Assembly: GCF_023698535.1 (NCBI RefSeq)
Contig: NZ_JALJCL010000006.1
Coordinates: 1 to 64,000, forward strand
Direction: 5' to 3'
DNA: 64,000 bases
Source: Halorientalis regularis
Lineage (GTDB): Archaea; Halobacteriota; Halobacteria; Halobacteriales; Haloarculaceae
Program-made: the position numbers and the translations under genes
The notes under the pieces: model-generated
Databases searched by the model: none
Told to the model about the DNA's origin: nothing
Seen by the model: only the letters and a program-made list of their open reading frames with translations
In this document: piece after piece, positions 8,325 to 17,377 of the stretch
Layout of the letters: each line of letters opens with the position of its first letter
Numbering within the stretch: position 1 is the first letter of the stretch

Positions 8325-9047
8325 CATGGTCTTCGTGAACGCGTAGCGGTTGCCACAGCTCTCGGGATCGCGGTAGTCTTCGGCGTGGCGAGTCAGCAGT
8401 GTGCCCCAGAACTCGTGGAGGTCGTCGGCCTGGACCGCGACGTGGCCCCAGGCGTCGCCGATGTCGTACGTGCGCCCGTCGTAGTTGTAGGTGAGTTCGA
8501 CGGACATCTCCTCGGGGGCGGCGTCCTCGGGCTTGAGGAAATACAGCGCGAAGTCGTCGAACTCCTCCCGTCGAAAGAGCTGGTACTCCAGTTTCCGGGT
8601 GAACCAGCCGATAGCTTCGTCGGCGTCCGCCACCCGCAGCATGGTGTGATCGAGACTCCACTTCGCGCCGTGGTCGCGCTCGACGATCTCGATCTCGTGG
8701 CCGTCCGGATCGGTCACGAACGCGTACTGCCCGCCACAGGAGTCGGGGTCGCGGTAGTCCTCGACGCCGCTGTCCATCAGTTCGTCGTAGGCCTCGTACA
8801 CGTCGTCACACCGGACGGCGACGTGCCCCCACGCGTCGCCGAAGTCGTAGGTCCGGTCGTCGTGGTTGTAGGTGAGTTCGAGCAGGGCCCCGTCCTCGTG
8901 TTTGTCCGCCGGGCCGAGGAAGACGTTGGTGAAGGTGTCGGCCTCCCAGCGGCCGTACTCCTCGTAGTCGAAGTGGGACTGGTACCAGTCCAGGGACTCC
9001 TCCAAGTCCTCGACGCGCATCATCGTGTGGTCGAGCGTCGCGTGCAT
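8292..9047 (-). CDS. VOC-family protein with two glyoxalase-like domains
   Basis: A 251-residue protein made of two similar halves, residues about 4-118 and 128-251, each beginning LDHTMMRV or LDHTMLRV. Each half carries the positions used for metal in glyoxalase I: His in DHTM, Glu in LELTYN/VELTYN, His in GHVAV and Glu in GHEIEIVE/GHEVEVVT. Lactoylglutathione-lyase or dioxygenase activity is possible but the substrate is unknown, since most haloarchaea lack glutathione and use gamma-glutamylcysteine. The ATG at 9047 matches the start of the first domain; upstream codons in frame are shadow sequence. Confidence 0.85.
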   Translation of the reverse strand: MHATLDHTMMRVEDLEESLDWYQSHFDYEEYGRWEADTFTNVFLGPADKHEDGALLELTYNHDDRTYDFGDAWGHVAVRCDDVYEAYDELMDSGVEDYRDPDSCGGQYAFVTDPDGHEIEIVERDHGAKWSLDHTMLRVADADEAIGWFTRKLEYQLFRREEFDDFALYFLKPEDAAPEEMSVELTYNYDGRTYDIGDAWGHVAVQADDLHEFWGTLLTRHAEDYRDPESCGNRYAFTKTMDGHEVEVVTN

Positions 9048-9093
9048 ATCCGTTGGCTGGGGTGGCGCGCCGAAAAGGATATCGACGCCGGGT

Positions 9094-9612
9094 TCAGTAG
9101 CGGAAGATCGACAGGAGATCCGTCCGGTAGTACCGCCAGACGAGCCCCCACAACAGGACCGTCCCGAACGGGAGGGCGAGGTACGGCCCCGGACGGCCGA
9201 AAAAGCCGAGCGCGAACAGCAACTGCCCGAACCCGGCGAAGACGAACATCGCCGCCGTGACCCGCGAGTCCTCCCGCCAGACCAGTCCGGCGAGCGCACT
9301 CGCCAGGCCCACCGCAAAGAGCAGGACGCCCAGTCCCCACGCGTTCATGTACTCCGGCCGGGCGGCCGAGAACCGAAAGTAGTAGTCGGTGATCAGCGCG
9401 ACGCCCGCGGGATCGAAGTTGACGATGCCGAACGTGAAAAACAGCGAGAGGTATCCGTCGGTGAGAACGGCGTTCCAGGGCGCGAGGGCGACGGCGATCA
9501 GCACGGGAAGGCGGCGATACTGGCGGACAGCATCGGGAACAGTCCCGGACGACTCCCGTGCCTCGTCCCGAGTTTCGTCGGGTTGCCGTTCTCCGCCGTC
9601 GGTCCCGGCCAT
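9094..9612 (-). CDS. haloarchaeal integral membrane protein, unknown function
   Basis: A 172-residue protein with about four hydrophobic segments (VLIAVALAPWNAVL, GLGVLLFAVGLASALAGL, AAMFVFAGFGQLLFALGFF, ALPFGTVLLWGLV) after a polar 30-residue N-terminus. The ATG overlaps the DRG stop by one base (TGATG), which argues for translational coupling and decided the start over a GTG one codon earlier. I do not recognise a characterised family. Confidence 0.75.
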   Translation of the reverse strand: MAGTDGGERQPDETRDEARESSGTVPDAVRQYRRLPVLIAVALAPWNAVLTDGYLSLFFTFGIVNFDPAGVALITDYYFRFSAARPEYMNAWGLGVLLFAVGLASALAGLVWREDSRVTAAMFVFAGFGQLLFALGFFGRPGPYLALPFGTVLLWGLVWRYYRTDLLSIFRY

Positions 9613-10724
9613 CACTTGCGGGTCACGAGTCGGAGCACGTCCTCGTCGGCGAGTTCGTGGTCCTGACCCACCTGTTGCTCGTCGTGTTTGGCGCTGGGCC
9701 CGGAGACGCGGGCGAAGCGGAACCGCTCCTCGAACTCGCCGCCGAGTTTCTCACAGGCGTCCTCGACGGTGTCGCCCGAGCGCAGGATGAGCGGCTCGTC
9801 GTAGTCGACGCCCCGACCCGGTTTGTCCATGTAGATCCGGATCAGCCCGAGCGCGTCCCAGATCCGCTCTTTCAGCGCGTCCAGCCCCTTCCCCTCCGTG
9901 GCGCTGATGAACACCGCCTCGTCGGGGTCGATGTCGTGGTCCCGGAGGTTCGCCTCGACGGTGGGCAGGTAGTCGGGTTCGATCAGGTCAGCCTTGTTGA
10001 CGACCTCGATGGAGGGGAGGTAGACCCGGTTGTCCATCACGCCGTCGATGAGGCGGTCGATGTCGACCTGTTCGCCGACGGTCACGTTGGCGTTGACGAA
10101 CCCCTGGTCGCGGAGGACCTGCTTGATCGTCTCCTCGTCCAGATCGAGGTCGGCGCTGGCGTTCACGTCGATGCCGCCTTTCCCCTTCCGGCGGATGGTC
10201 ACCCGCGGCGGTTCCGTGTCGACCCGGACGTCGTTCTTGTATAGTTCTTCGCGCAGGCGCGCGTACTGGTCGATCTCGAACACGTCCATGACGAAGATCA
10301 CGAGATCGGCCGTCCTGACGACCGAGAGGACCGCTTGCCCGTCACCGCGGCCCTCGGCGGCACCCTCGATGAGCCCGGGCACGTCCAGCATCTGGATGTT
10401 CGCGCCGTTGTACTGGAGCATGCCGGGGTTCACGTCGAGGGTCGTAAACTCGTACTCGCCGACCTCGCTGTCGGCGTTGGTCAGGGCGTTCAACAGCGTC
10501 GATTTGCCGACGCTGGGAAAGCCCACGAGGGCGACGGTGGCGTCGCCGTGTTTCTCGACGGCGTACCCGCCACCACCGCCCGAGCCGGACTGTTTTTTCT
10601 CGAGTTCCTCTTTTTTCTGTGCGAGTTTGGACTTCAGCCGGCCGATGTGGGCCTCCGTCGACTTGTTGTACGGAGTCTCGGCTATCTCCTCCTCGATCTC
10701 CTCGATCTCCTCCTCCAGGCCCAT
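9612..10724 (-). CDS. drg: DRG-family GTPase with TGS domain
   Basis: A 370-residue Obg-like GTPase of the developmentally-regulated-GTP-binding (DRG/Rbg) type, which associates with ribosomes. It begins with a charged coiled coil (1-46), then a glycine linker and the G domain: G1 GFPSVGKS (68-75), G3 DVPG (114-117), G4 NKAD (243-246) and SATEG for G5. The C-terminal 75 residues form a TGS domain. Length and order match archaeal DRG. A TTTTGAG-type TATA with an upstream GAAAG lies about 27 nt before the ATG. It is followed by an overlapping membrane-protein gene. Confidence 0.93.
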   Translation of the reverse strand: MGLEEEIEEIEEEIAETPYNKSTEAHIGRLKSKLAQKKEELEKKQSGSGGGGGYAVEKHGDATVALVGFPSVGKSTLLNALTNADSEVGEYEFTTLDVNPGMLQYNGANIQMLDVPGLIEGAAEGRGDGQAVLSVVRTADLVIFVMDVFEIDQYARLREELYKNDVRVDTEPPRVTIRRKGKGGIDVNASADLDLDEETIKQVLRDQGFVNANVTVGEQVDIDRLIDGVMDNRVYLPSIEVVNKADLIEPDYLPTVEANLRDHDIDPDEAVFISATEGKGLDALKERIWDALGLIRIYMDKPGRGVDYDEPLILRSGDTVEDACEKLGGEFEERFRFARVSGPSAKHDEQQVGQDHELADEDVLRLVTRK

Positions 10725-10913
10725 TAGGGGACAGTCGGCAACCGCGACTCAAAAGCGCTTTCGTTGGGCCCCGTCGTTGGGCCGTCGACCCCACTGACTG
10801 GGAATGACGCCGGGGAATTATGCGACACGGGTGAGCAAGCTACGGAGGGATGCACACCGGAACCGGCCGGCCTGTCGCTCCGATCCGGACTCACTGGTAC
10901 CGGGAGGGTATCG

Positions 10914-12374
10914 ATGAGTAGCGACAGTCACGGCGAACGCAAACCAGAGGCGGAACTCGGCCTGCTCGACGCGACCATGATCGGCATGGGCGCGATGATC
11001 GGCGCGGGCATCTTCGTGTTGACCGGCCTGGCCGCGGAGATCGCCGGCCCGGCCGCGATCGCCGTGTTCGCGTTGAACGGCGTCGTCACGGCCTTCACCG
11101 GCCTCTCCTACGCCGAACTCGCCTCCGCGATCCCGAAGAGCGGCGGGGGCTACGCCTTCGTCCGCGAGGTGTTCGACGACCTGAGTTCGTTCCTGATGGG
11201 CTGGATGCTCTGGTTCGCGTACATGATCGCCGGCGCGCTGTACGCGCTGGGTTTCGCCCCCAACTTCCTCGAACTGCTCCACGTCTACGGGTTCGCGCCG
11301 GCCCCCGATCAGGTGGGCGCGGTCGCGCTCCCGCTGCTCGACGCCGCCGTCCCGATCAGCGTTGGCCTGGCGTTCACCGCGGTCCTGTCGCTGGTCGCGC
11401 TGAACGCCGCCTCGGCTGCGGCCAGCGGGAGCGTCGAGACCATCTTCACCCTCGTGAAGGTCGGCATCCTCGTCGTCTTCGTCGCCTTCGGCGCGCTGTC
11501 GCCGATGTTCTCGACCGCCGAGTTTCAGCCACTTTTCCCCGCGGACGGCGGTGCCTTCGCCATCCTCCCCGCCATGGGTCTGACCTTCATCGCCTTCGAG
11601 GGGTACGATCTCATCACGACGGTGACGGAGGAGGTCGAGAACCCGCGCGAGAACATCCCCAAGGCGATCTTCCTGAGCCTCGCCGTGACCGTCGTGGTCT
11701 ACCTGGCGGTGGTCACGGTCGCCGTCGGGACGCTCGGAGCGCAGGGCCTGGCCGAGGCCGGGGAGGCCGGCATCGCACAGGCGGCCACGGCATTCATGCC
11801 GACGGGGCTCCCGGTGATCCAGAACGGCGGGGCGATCATCGTCTTCGGCGCGGTGTTCTCGACGCTGACCGCACTGAACGCCGTCGTCATCGCGTCCTCG
11901 CGGGTCGCGTTTTCGATGGGACGTGAGGGACAGTTGCTCCCCTCCATCGGGCAGTTACACCATCGCTTCGGGACGCCCTTCGTCGCGATTCTCGCGAGCG
12001 CGGTCGTCATGCTGGGGTCCGTGGCCCTGCCGACCGAGAGCGCGGGCAACATGTCCAGCCTGTTTTTCCTGCTCTCGTTCATCGTCGTCAACGGCGCGGT
12101 CATCCGGTTGCGCCGGGAGCGACCCGACATGAGACGACCGTACGAGATGCCCTACTACCCGGTGCCGCCGATACTCGGAATCGTGCTGAACCTCGTGCTG
12201 ACTGGTGTGCTCGTCTGGTATCTGGTGCGAACGGACCCGCTGGCGCTGGTCCTCAGCGTCGGCTGGATACTGCTCGGCGGGCTGGCCTATCTCGGCCTGA
12301 ACCGGTGGCGGTCTGCCGGCGAGACCGGTGGGACCGGGACGCCTGCGGACGCGGTTCCACAGGAGGACGACTGA
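10914..12374 (+). CDS. APC-superfamily amino-acid permease
   Basis: A 486-residue transporter with about 12 membrane segments. The N-terminal GMGAMIGAGIFVLTG is the substrate-binding helix-1 motif of APC amino-acid transporters, and FIAFEGYDLITTVTEEVENP is the conserved segment on helix 6 and the following loop. The substrate cannot be read. The ATG at 10914, behind GGGAGG, gives a normal N-terminus; 50 codons upstream in frame are not coding-like. The next gene, a TrkA-type nucleotide-binding protein, begins 1 nt after its stop, so they form an operon. Confidence 0.88.
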   Translation: MSSDSHGERKPEAELGLLDATMIGMGAMIGAGIFVLTGLAAEIAGPAAIAVFALNGVVTAFTGLSYAELASAIPKSGGGYAFVREVFDDLSSFLMGWMLWFAYMIAGALYALGFAPNFLELLHVYGFAPAPDQVGAVALPLLDAAVPISVGLAFTAVLSLVALNAASAAASGSVETIFTLVKVGILVVFVAFGALSPMFSTAEFQPLFPADGGAFAILPAMGLTFIAFEGYDLITTVTEEVENPRENIPKAIFLSLAVTVVVYLAVVTVAVGTLGAQGLAEAGEAGIAQAATAFMPTGLPVIQNGGAIIVFGAVFSTLTALNAVVIASSRVAFSMGREGQLLPSIGQLHHRFGTPFVAILASAVVMLGSVALPTESAGNMSSLFFLLSFIVVNGAVIRLRRERPDMRRPYEMPYYPVPPILGIVLNLVLTGVLVWYLVRTDPLALVLSVGWILLGGLAYLGLNRWRSAGETGGTGTPADAVPQEDD

Positions 12375-12375
12375 C

Positions 12376-13032
12376 ATGACTCAGGACCTGAACGTCATCA
12401 TCGTTGGCGGTGGACGCGTCGGTTTCCAGACAACGGCCATCCTCGCGGACAGAGGCCACGACATCACCGTCGTCGAGCGTGACCCGGACGTCTGTGACGC
12501 GATGGCCGACGAGTACGTCGCGACGATCATCCAGGGTGACGCGACCGACCCGGCGATCCTCGAACAGGCCGACGTGGAACGCGCCGACGCGATCGCAGGC
12601 CTGACTCAAAACACCGGCGTGAACCTCGCCGTCTGTCTCGAAGCCACGGAGATGAACGGCGACGACCTCCGGACCATCGCTCGGGTCGACCGCCTGGGCG
12701 GCGAGGAGTACACCCGGTTCGTCGACGCCGTCGTGTTCCCCGAGCGCGCAGGCGCGCGCATGGCCGCGAACGAGATAATCGGTGGCGACGTGGAGAGCAT
12801 CAGCGACGTGACCGAGACCCTCGACATCGTGCAGGTTCGGGTGGCCGAGGGTGCGCCGGCCGCGGGCAAACGGCTGGCGAACGTCAACTTCCCGACGGGG
12901 ACGCTCGTCGTCTCCGACGACGACGGCGAGCGCATCGCCGGCCCGGACACCACCCTCGACCCCGGGAAACGCTACGTCGTCGCCGTCGAACCCGACGTGG
13001 CCGACGAGGTCATGAACCTGCTTCGGGGCTGA
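12376..13032 (+). CDS. TrkA-type NAD-binding regulatory protein
   Basis: A 218-residue protein with an N-terminal Rossmann (RCK/TrkA-N) domain, VIIVGGGRVGF (8-17), an acidic end to strand 2 (VVERD) and QGDATDP, followed by a TrkA-C domain from about residue 140. Such proteins gate potassium or other cation and amino-acid transporters in response to nucleotides. Here it follows an APC permease with essentially no gap, so it probably controls that transporter. Its 3' end overlaps by 23 bp the convergent antiporter gene. Confidence 0.87.
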   Translation: MTQDLNVIIVGGGRVGFQTTAILADRGHDITVVERDPDVCDAMADEYVATIIQGDATDPAILEQADVERADAIAGLTQNTGVNLAVCLEATEMNGDDLRTIARVDRLGGEEYTRFVDAVVFPERAGARMAANEIIGGDVESISDVTETLDIVQVRVAEGAPAAGKRLANVNFPTGTLVVSDDDGERIAGPDTTLDPGKRYVVAVEPDVADEVMNLLRG

Positions 13033-14254
13033 CGGCGAGCTTTCGGACTCGCTCGATCGCGCTCGCGTTCTGGATCAACAGCGTTCCGACGATACTCATC
13101 ACCAGCACGTAGCCCACGGCGAAGGCCGGCACGACCTCGCCGAGCGTTCCGGCGTTGCCCCCGGCAGTCGCCGCCAGCGTCGCGAGGATCAGGGAGAACT
13201 CGCCCCGGGGAACCATCCCGAGACCGACACGAAGCGACCGTCGGGGGTCGAGGTCGTACACTCGGCCCGAGGCGGTCCCACTCAGGAGTTTGCTCGCGGT
13301 CGTTACGACCACCGCGACCACCAGCAGGAGCGCCACGTCGGCCAGCAGAGTCACGTCGGTCGTCAGCCCGATAGCGAAAAAGAAGACGGCCGCGAAGAAG
13401 TCGCGGGAGGGGGCGATGACGTGTTCGATGCGTTCGGTGTGGTCGGTCCCGCTGAACGCGGTGCCGACGAAGAAGGCCGCGACGGCCTCGCTGACACCCA
13501 TCACGAGCGCGACGCCCGCGACCAGCGTCGTCACACCGAGTACGCGCAACAGGAACAGTTCGTCCGAGCCAGTACTGAACAGCCGTTCGACGACGCCGGT
13601 CCCGTACCAGGCGGCGGCGAGCAACACGCCAAGGAAGGCGAAGGCGGTTCCGACCGAGACGGCGGCATCCGCCAGCGAGCCGCCGCCGAGCGCCACCGCC
13701 GAGAGGACGGCCAGATAGATCGCGATGAAGATGTCCTCGAACACCAGCGTGCCGAGGATCGGCCCGCTCTCGGGGTTTGCCACCCACCCCTCGTCGATGA
13801 TCGACTTGGTGATCACGGCCGACGAGGAGATGTAGACGATCCCCGCGAGAAACAGCGTCTCGACGGGCCCGAAGCCGAAGGCCAACCCGAGTGCGAGGCC
13901 GATGCCGAAGTTGAGTGCCAGGTCGATCACGCCGATGGTCGCGATGCGACGGCCGTCCCCGAGCAACTGGGAGACGCTGAACTCCAGTCCCAAAAAAAAG
14001 AGGAGGAGGACGATCCCGAGTTCGGCCAGGCCAGCGACGAGGTCGCTGTTCGAGACCAGTTGCAGGGACACGTCGCCGACTGCGCCGAGCGCGACCGGGG
14101 AGAGGTCACCCAGCGTGGTCGGATAGTTCGGGCCCACGAGGACGCCGATCACGATGTAGGCGGGGATGACCGACAGGCCGAACCGGTGGACGAGGGAACC
14201 AGCGACCGCGAGCGCGGTGATCGCGATACCGATCTCGTAGAGCGCGACGGCCAT
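13010..14254 (-). CDS. CPA2-type cation:proton antiporter
   Basis: A 414-residue Kef/GerN-like antiporter with 11-13 hydrophobic segments. IPAYIVIGVLVGPNYP (helix 2), LLLFFLGLEFSVSQL with its conserved FLGLEF and the glycine-rich central helices are family hallmarks. It likely exchanges K+ or Na+ for H+. It sits directly downstream of its regulatory subunit: the TAG of that gene touches this ATG with no gap. Confidence 0.88.
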   Translation of the reverse strand: MAVALYEIGIAITALAVAGSLVHRFGLSVIPAYIVIGVLVGPNYPTTLGDLSPVALGAVGDVSLQLVSNSDLVAGLAELGIVLLLFFLGLEFSVSQLLGDGRRIATIGVIDLALNFGIGLALGLAFGFGPVETLFLAGIVYISSSAVITKSIIDEGWVANPESGPILGTLVFEDIFIAIYLAVLSAVALGGGSLADAAVSVGTAFAFLGVLLAAAWYGTGVVERLFSTGSDELFLLRVLGVTTLVAGVALVMGVSEAVAAFFVGTAFSGTDHTERIEHVIAPSRDFFAAVFFFAIGLTTDVTLLADVALLLVVAVVVTTASKLLSGTASGRVYDLDPRRSLRVGLGMVPRGEFSLILATLAATAGGNAGTLGEVVPAFAVGYVLVMSIVGTLLIQNASAIERVRKLAVSPEAGS

Positions 14255-14779
14255 CTATTCGTCCTGACCCTCGTCGCTGTCGGTCGCGTCGCCGGTGTCG
14301 CTCCCGCCGAGCATCGCCTCCAGGCTGTTCTGTTCCTCGCGGGTGCCCAGCGTGACCAGCACGTCGCCGCCGGCGAGTTCGAACGCCGAATCGGGGTTCG
14401 GGTGAGTGTGATCGCCGCGCTGGACGGCCAGCACGGAGATGCCCGTCTCCTGCCGGAGGTCGGTCTCGCCCAGCGTCTTGCCGGCCAGTTCCGAGTCGGC
14501 GTGCAGGTCGAGCCACTCGATGAAGGCGTCGCCGAGGGGGACCTGAACCTCGTCGGTCTCGACGGGCTGGAAGAACGCGCCCTCGATGATCGAGCCGAGC
14601 TGGCGGGCCTGCTTGCCGGCGACGGAGAACAGTTTCTCGCTGTCGGCGTCGGGGTCGGACCGGCGGTAGACCTCGCGTTTGCCGTCGTGGTGGATGAGGA
14701 CGACCAGCCGCTCCCCGCCGCCGACCTCGAGCTCGAACTTCTTGCCCACGCCGGGCACCTCGGTCTCGTAGACGGTCAT
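14255..14779 (-). CDS. antiporter regulatory subunit with TrkA-C domain
   Basis: A 174-residue soluble acidic protein. The first 75 residues (MTVYETEVPGVGKKFELEV) form the small beta domain found in antiporter-linked regulators. Residues about 85-160 form a TrkA-C (RCK-C) ligand-binding domain (GKTLGETDLRQETGISVLAV). It precedes the antiporter in a two-gene operon with a zero-base gap. The ATG at 14779 is preferred because the longer upstream frame overlaps the divergent gene's promoter. Confidence 0.85.
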   Translation of the reverse strand: MTVYETEVPGVGKKFELEVGGGERLVVLIHHDGKREVYRRSDPDADSEKLFSVAGKQARQLGSIIEGAFFQPVETDEVQVPLGDAFIEWLDLHADSELAGKTLGETDLRQETGISVLAVQRGDHTHPNPDSAFELAGGDVLVTLGTREEQNSLEAMLGGSDTGDATDSDEGQDE

Positions 14780-14890
14780 ACCCTGAGAACGGAGTGGCTC
14801 GGGAATAAACCCAGTGTCACCAGCGACGATCGAACCCGAGTGTCGGCGACTGTTTCGATACACATATACGGCGAGATGGCGTTTTTCCCG

Positions 14891-15094
14891 ATGATGCCCG
14901 ACGCGGCTCTGCTGCGCGACAGTACGCAGATCCTGCTCCCGGAGGAAGCACTCGACGGCCTCCGGGAGGATCTGGAGCACCGGTTTACGCTAACGATTCG
15001 CTCTGAGGAGCAGGGGGTACGCATCCTCGGCAGTCCCGTCGAGATCAAGGAAGCGAGCGCGTACCTCTCTCGGAACGGTATTTCGGTCCAGTAG
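14891..15094 (+). CDS. small conserved haloarchaeal protein upstream of rpl11
   Basis: A 67-residue protein (MMPDAALLRDSTQILLPEEA at the N-terminus, ending NGISVQ). Haloarchaeal genomes usually carry a protein of this kind just before rpl11; from memory it resembles the VNG_1110C-type family. An earlier ATG at 14876 would add five residues, but the TATA-like CACATATAC lies about 27 nt before 14891, which supports the later start and a leaderless mRNA. Function unknown. Confidence 0.75.
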   Translation: MMPDAALLRDSTQILLPEEALDGLREDLEHRFTLTIRSEEQGVRILGSPVEIKEASAYLSRNGISVQ

Positions 15095-15218
15095 TCGGGC
15101 GACGCCGCCCACTGCCCCCGCTCTGTCCTCGCCGACCACGTCCGACCGCCGTGTGCCCGGTCGACACGCCGGCCGCGGAAAGCAACCGTTAAAAGCGCGC
15201 CTCCACGATAGGTTCGAT

Positions 15219-15701
15219 ATGGCTGGAACCATCGAAGTACTCGTCCCTGGCGGGCAGGCCAACCCCGGACCGCCGCTCGGCCCGGAACTCGGCCCGACGC
15301 CCGTCGACGTGCAGGCAGTCGTCCAGGAGATCAACGACCAGACCGAAGCCTTCGACGGCACCGAAGTCCCCGTCACCGTCGAGTACGACGACGAGGGTGA
15401 CTTCGAGATCGAGGTCGGCGTCCCGCCGACGGCCGAACTCGTCAAAGACGAGGCCGGCTTCGAGACGGGCAGCGGCGAACCCCAGGAGAACTTCGTCGCC
15501 GACCTGTCGGTCGATCAGGTCAAGCAGATCGCCGAGCAGAAACACCCGGACCTGCTGTCCTACGACCTGAAAAACGCCGCCAAGGAAGTCGTCGGCACCT
15601 GCACCTCGCTGGGCGTCACCATCGAAGGAAACGACCCCCGCAAATTCAAGGAGCGCATCGACGAGGGCGAGTACGACGAGCAGTTCGCGGCCGAAGCCTG
15701 A
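15219..15701 (+). CDS. rpl11: large ribosomal subunit protein L11 (uL11)
   Basis: A 160-residue L11. The N-terminal domain starts MAGTIEVLVPGGQANPGPPL, the proline-rich hinge found in all L11 proteins. The C-terminal rRNA-binding domain includes KQIAEQKHPDLLSYDL and EVVGTCTSLGVTIEG. It binds the GTPase-associated centre of 23S rRNA next to the L10/L12 stalk. GTTAAAA at about 15188 gives a TATA about 28 nt before the ATG. As usual in haloarchaea it is separate from rpl1-rpl10-rpl12, here by two carotenoid-related genes. Confidence 0.97.
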   Translation: MAGTIEVLVPGGQANPGPPLGPELGPTPVDVQAVVQEINDQTEAFDGTEVPVTVEYDDEGDFEIEVGVPPTAELVKDEAGFETGSGEPQENFVADLSVDQVKQIAEQKHPDLLSYDLKNAAKEVVGTCTSLGVTIEGNDPRKFKERIDEGEYDEQFAAEA

Positions 15702-15718
15702 CCCGAACGGCCCACTTC

Positions 15719-17278
15719 TCATTCGCTCGTCAACCTACCCAGTAGCGACTGCGCCGTGGCGTCCTCCCGGACCGCCGTCGCCGTGTGTTCGGCACTGATC
15801 AGACACATCGGGAGTCCGATGCCCGGCGTGGTGTACCCGCCGACGTAGTAGAGGCCGTCGGCACCACCCCGGTGGCCCGGGCGGAGCGGCCCGGTCTGGC
15901 GGAGCGTGTGGGCCAGCCCCAGCGCGGTCCCGCGTGGCGCGTTGACCCACTCGGCGAACTCCGAGACGCAGGCTGTCTCCTCGAATTCGATCCGGTCGCG
16001 CAGGTCGACGCCGGTATGTGTCGCCAGATCAGCCAGCACCTGCTCGCGGAACCGGTCTCTGACTTCGGGACCGTCGTCCAGCCCCGGCGCGATGGGGACG
16101 AGGACGACGACGGTGTGGTGTCCCTCGGGGGCCGCGTCGTCGTCGGTCAGCGACGGAACGTTCACGTAGTAGGCCGGGTCCTCGGGCCAGGCCGGCTCGT
16201 CGAAAATCGTCTCGAAGTGTGGCTCCCAGTCCTCGGGGAGGATCAGCGTGTGGTGTTCGAGCGGAGCCACGTCGCCTTCGACGCCCAGGTACAGCATGTA
16301 CGCCGAGGGGGCGTAGGTCCGGTCGATCCAGTAGTCGTCGTCGTGCCGACGCGCCCGTGTGGGCAAGAGGTCGCGCTCGACGTGGGCTGGGTTGGCGTTA
16401 CAGACCACGCGATCCGCGCGCAGACGGTCACGCTCGGTCGTGACCGTCGCGGGCGGTCCGGGGTCGATGGCAGTGACGGTCTCGTCGGTCCGGAACGTGA
16501 CCCCGTGTTCGCGCCCGAGGTCACGGAGGGCCTCGACGAGGCTGTAGATGCCGTTCTCGGGGTAGAACACGCCCAGTTCGAAGTCGACGTGGGCCATGAG
16601 GTTGTAGAGTGCGGGGGTGTTGTGGGGCGCGCCACCGAGGAACACGAGCGTGTACTGGACGAGTTGCCTGAGTTTCGGGTGGTCGAAGTAGTCGGCGGCG
16701 TGGTCCTGCATCGAGCCCAGGAAGGTCAGCCCGCGGGCGGAACGGGCCACGTCGAGGTCCACCCAGTCCCGGAGCCGGGGCCGGTCCTCGTAGACGAACC
16801 GCTCCATCCCGATCCGGTAGGTCTCGGCCGCCTCGTCGAGGTACTCGCGGAACGCCGCACCCGCGCCCGGCTCGTAGGACTCGAAGAGCTCCGCGACCGC
16901 CTCGGGGTCGTCCGGGACCGCAACCTCGTCACCGTCCTTCCAGTGGATCCGGTAGTGGGGATCGAGCCGTTCGAGCGCGTAGAAATCGTCCGGTTCGTGG
17001 CCGAACTGGGCGAAGTACCGCTCGAACACGTCGGGCATGAGGTACCAGGAGGGGCCGGCGTCGAACCGGAACCCCTCGCCCTCGATACGGGCCGCGACGC
17101 CGCCGAGGTCGTCGTTGCGCTCGATCAGGGTCACGTCGGCACCCATCGCCGCGAGGTACGGGGCCGTCGCCAGCCCGCCGACGCCGCCGCCGACGACGAC
17201 GGTTCGCTCGCCGGCCAACGGGTCACCGACGAGGTCGGGACCGTCCGGTCCGCGGAAGTCCTCACCGTGCATAGTCAT
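15719..17278 (-). CDS. crtI: phytoene/carotenoid desaturase, CrtI type
   Basis: A 519-residue FAD enzyme of the CrtI/CrtD family, which inserts double bases in the C40 backbone toward lycopene or bacterioruberin. The dinucleotide fold is RTVVVGGGVGGLATAPYL at the N-terminus, and the C-terminal FAD/substrate motif is YYVGGYTTPGIGLPM. Length and both motifs match haloarchaeal desaturases. Two ATGs (17278, 17272) are possible. Divergent from a Brp/Blh-like gene with a shared ACTCCCTAGT element just before each start, which suggests joint control of carotenoid making and use. Whether it is the phytoene desaturase or the 3,4-desaturase cannot be told from sequence alone. Confidence 0.9.
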   Translation of the reverse strand: MTMHGEDFRGPDGPDLVGDPLAGERTVVVGGGVGGLATAPYLAAMGADVTLIERNDDLGGVAARIEGEGFRFDAGPSWYLMPDVFERYFAQFGHEPDDFYALERLDPHYRIHWKDGDEVAVPDDPEAVAELFESYEPGAGAAFREYLDEAAETYRIGMERFVYEDRPRLRDWVDLDVARSARGLTFLGSMQDHAADYFDHPKLRQLVQYTLVFLGGAPHNTPALYNLMAHVDFELGVFYPENGIYSLVEALRDLGREHGVTFRTDETVTAIDPGPPATVTTERDRLRADRVVCNANPAHVERDLLPTRARRHDDDYWIDRTYAPSAYMLYLGVEGDVAPLEHHTLILPEDWEPHFETIFDEPAWPEDPAYYVNVPSLTDDDAAPEGHHTVVVLVPIAPGLDDGPEVRDRFREQVLADLATHTGVDLRDRIEFEETACVSEFAEWVNAPRGTALGLAHTLRQTGPLRPGHRGGADGLYYVGGYTTPGIGLPMCLISAEHTATAVREDATAQSLLGRLTSE

Positions 17279-17282
17279 CCCG

Positions 17283-17369
17283 ACTAGGGAGTGTCCCCAT
17301 TTCGAGCCTGTGCCGAATTCCTGCGGGTCGGGAACGGCCACCCACCCTTTTTCCGACCGACTCCCTAGT
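17283..17369. promoter_or_regulatory. shared motif in the crtI / Brp-like divergent promoter
   Basis: ACTCCCTAGT occurs once before each gene, read in the direction of that gene: at 17283-17292 (minus strand, followed by CGGG, about 5 nt before the crtI ATG) and at 17360-17369 (plus strand, followed by TCGGG, about 8 nt before the other ATG). The pair forms a 10-bp perfect inverted repeat with a 67-bp spacer. It is well placed for a common operator or a shared 5'-mRNA element. Confidence 0.55.
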
Positions 17370-17377
17370 TCGGGTCG

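Noticed and set aside
13421-14875. Long plus-strand frame across the antiporter genes
   Set aside because: Only its last 70 or so codons (small protein before rpl11) look real; the rest is antisense to the antiporter and its regulator.
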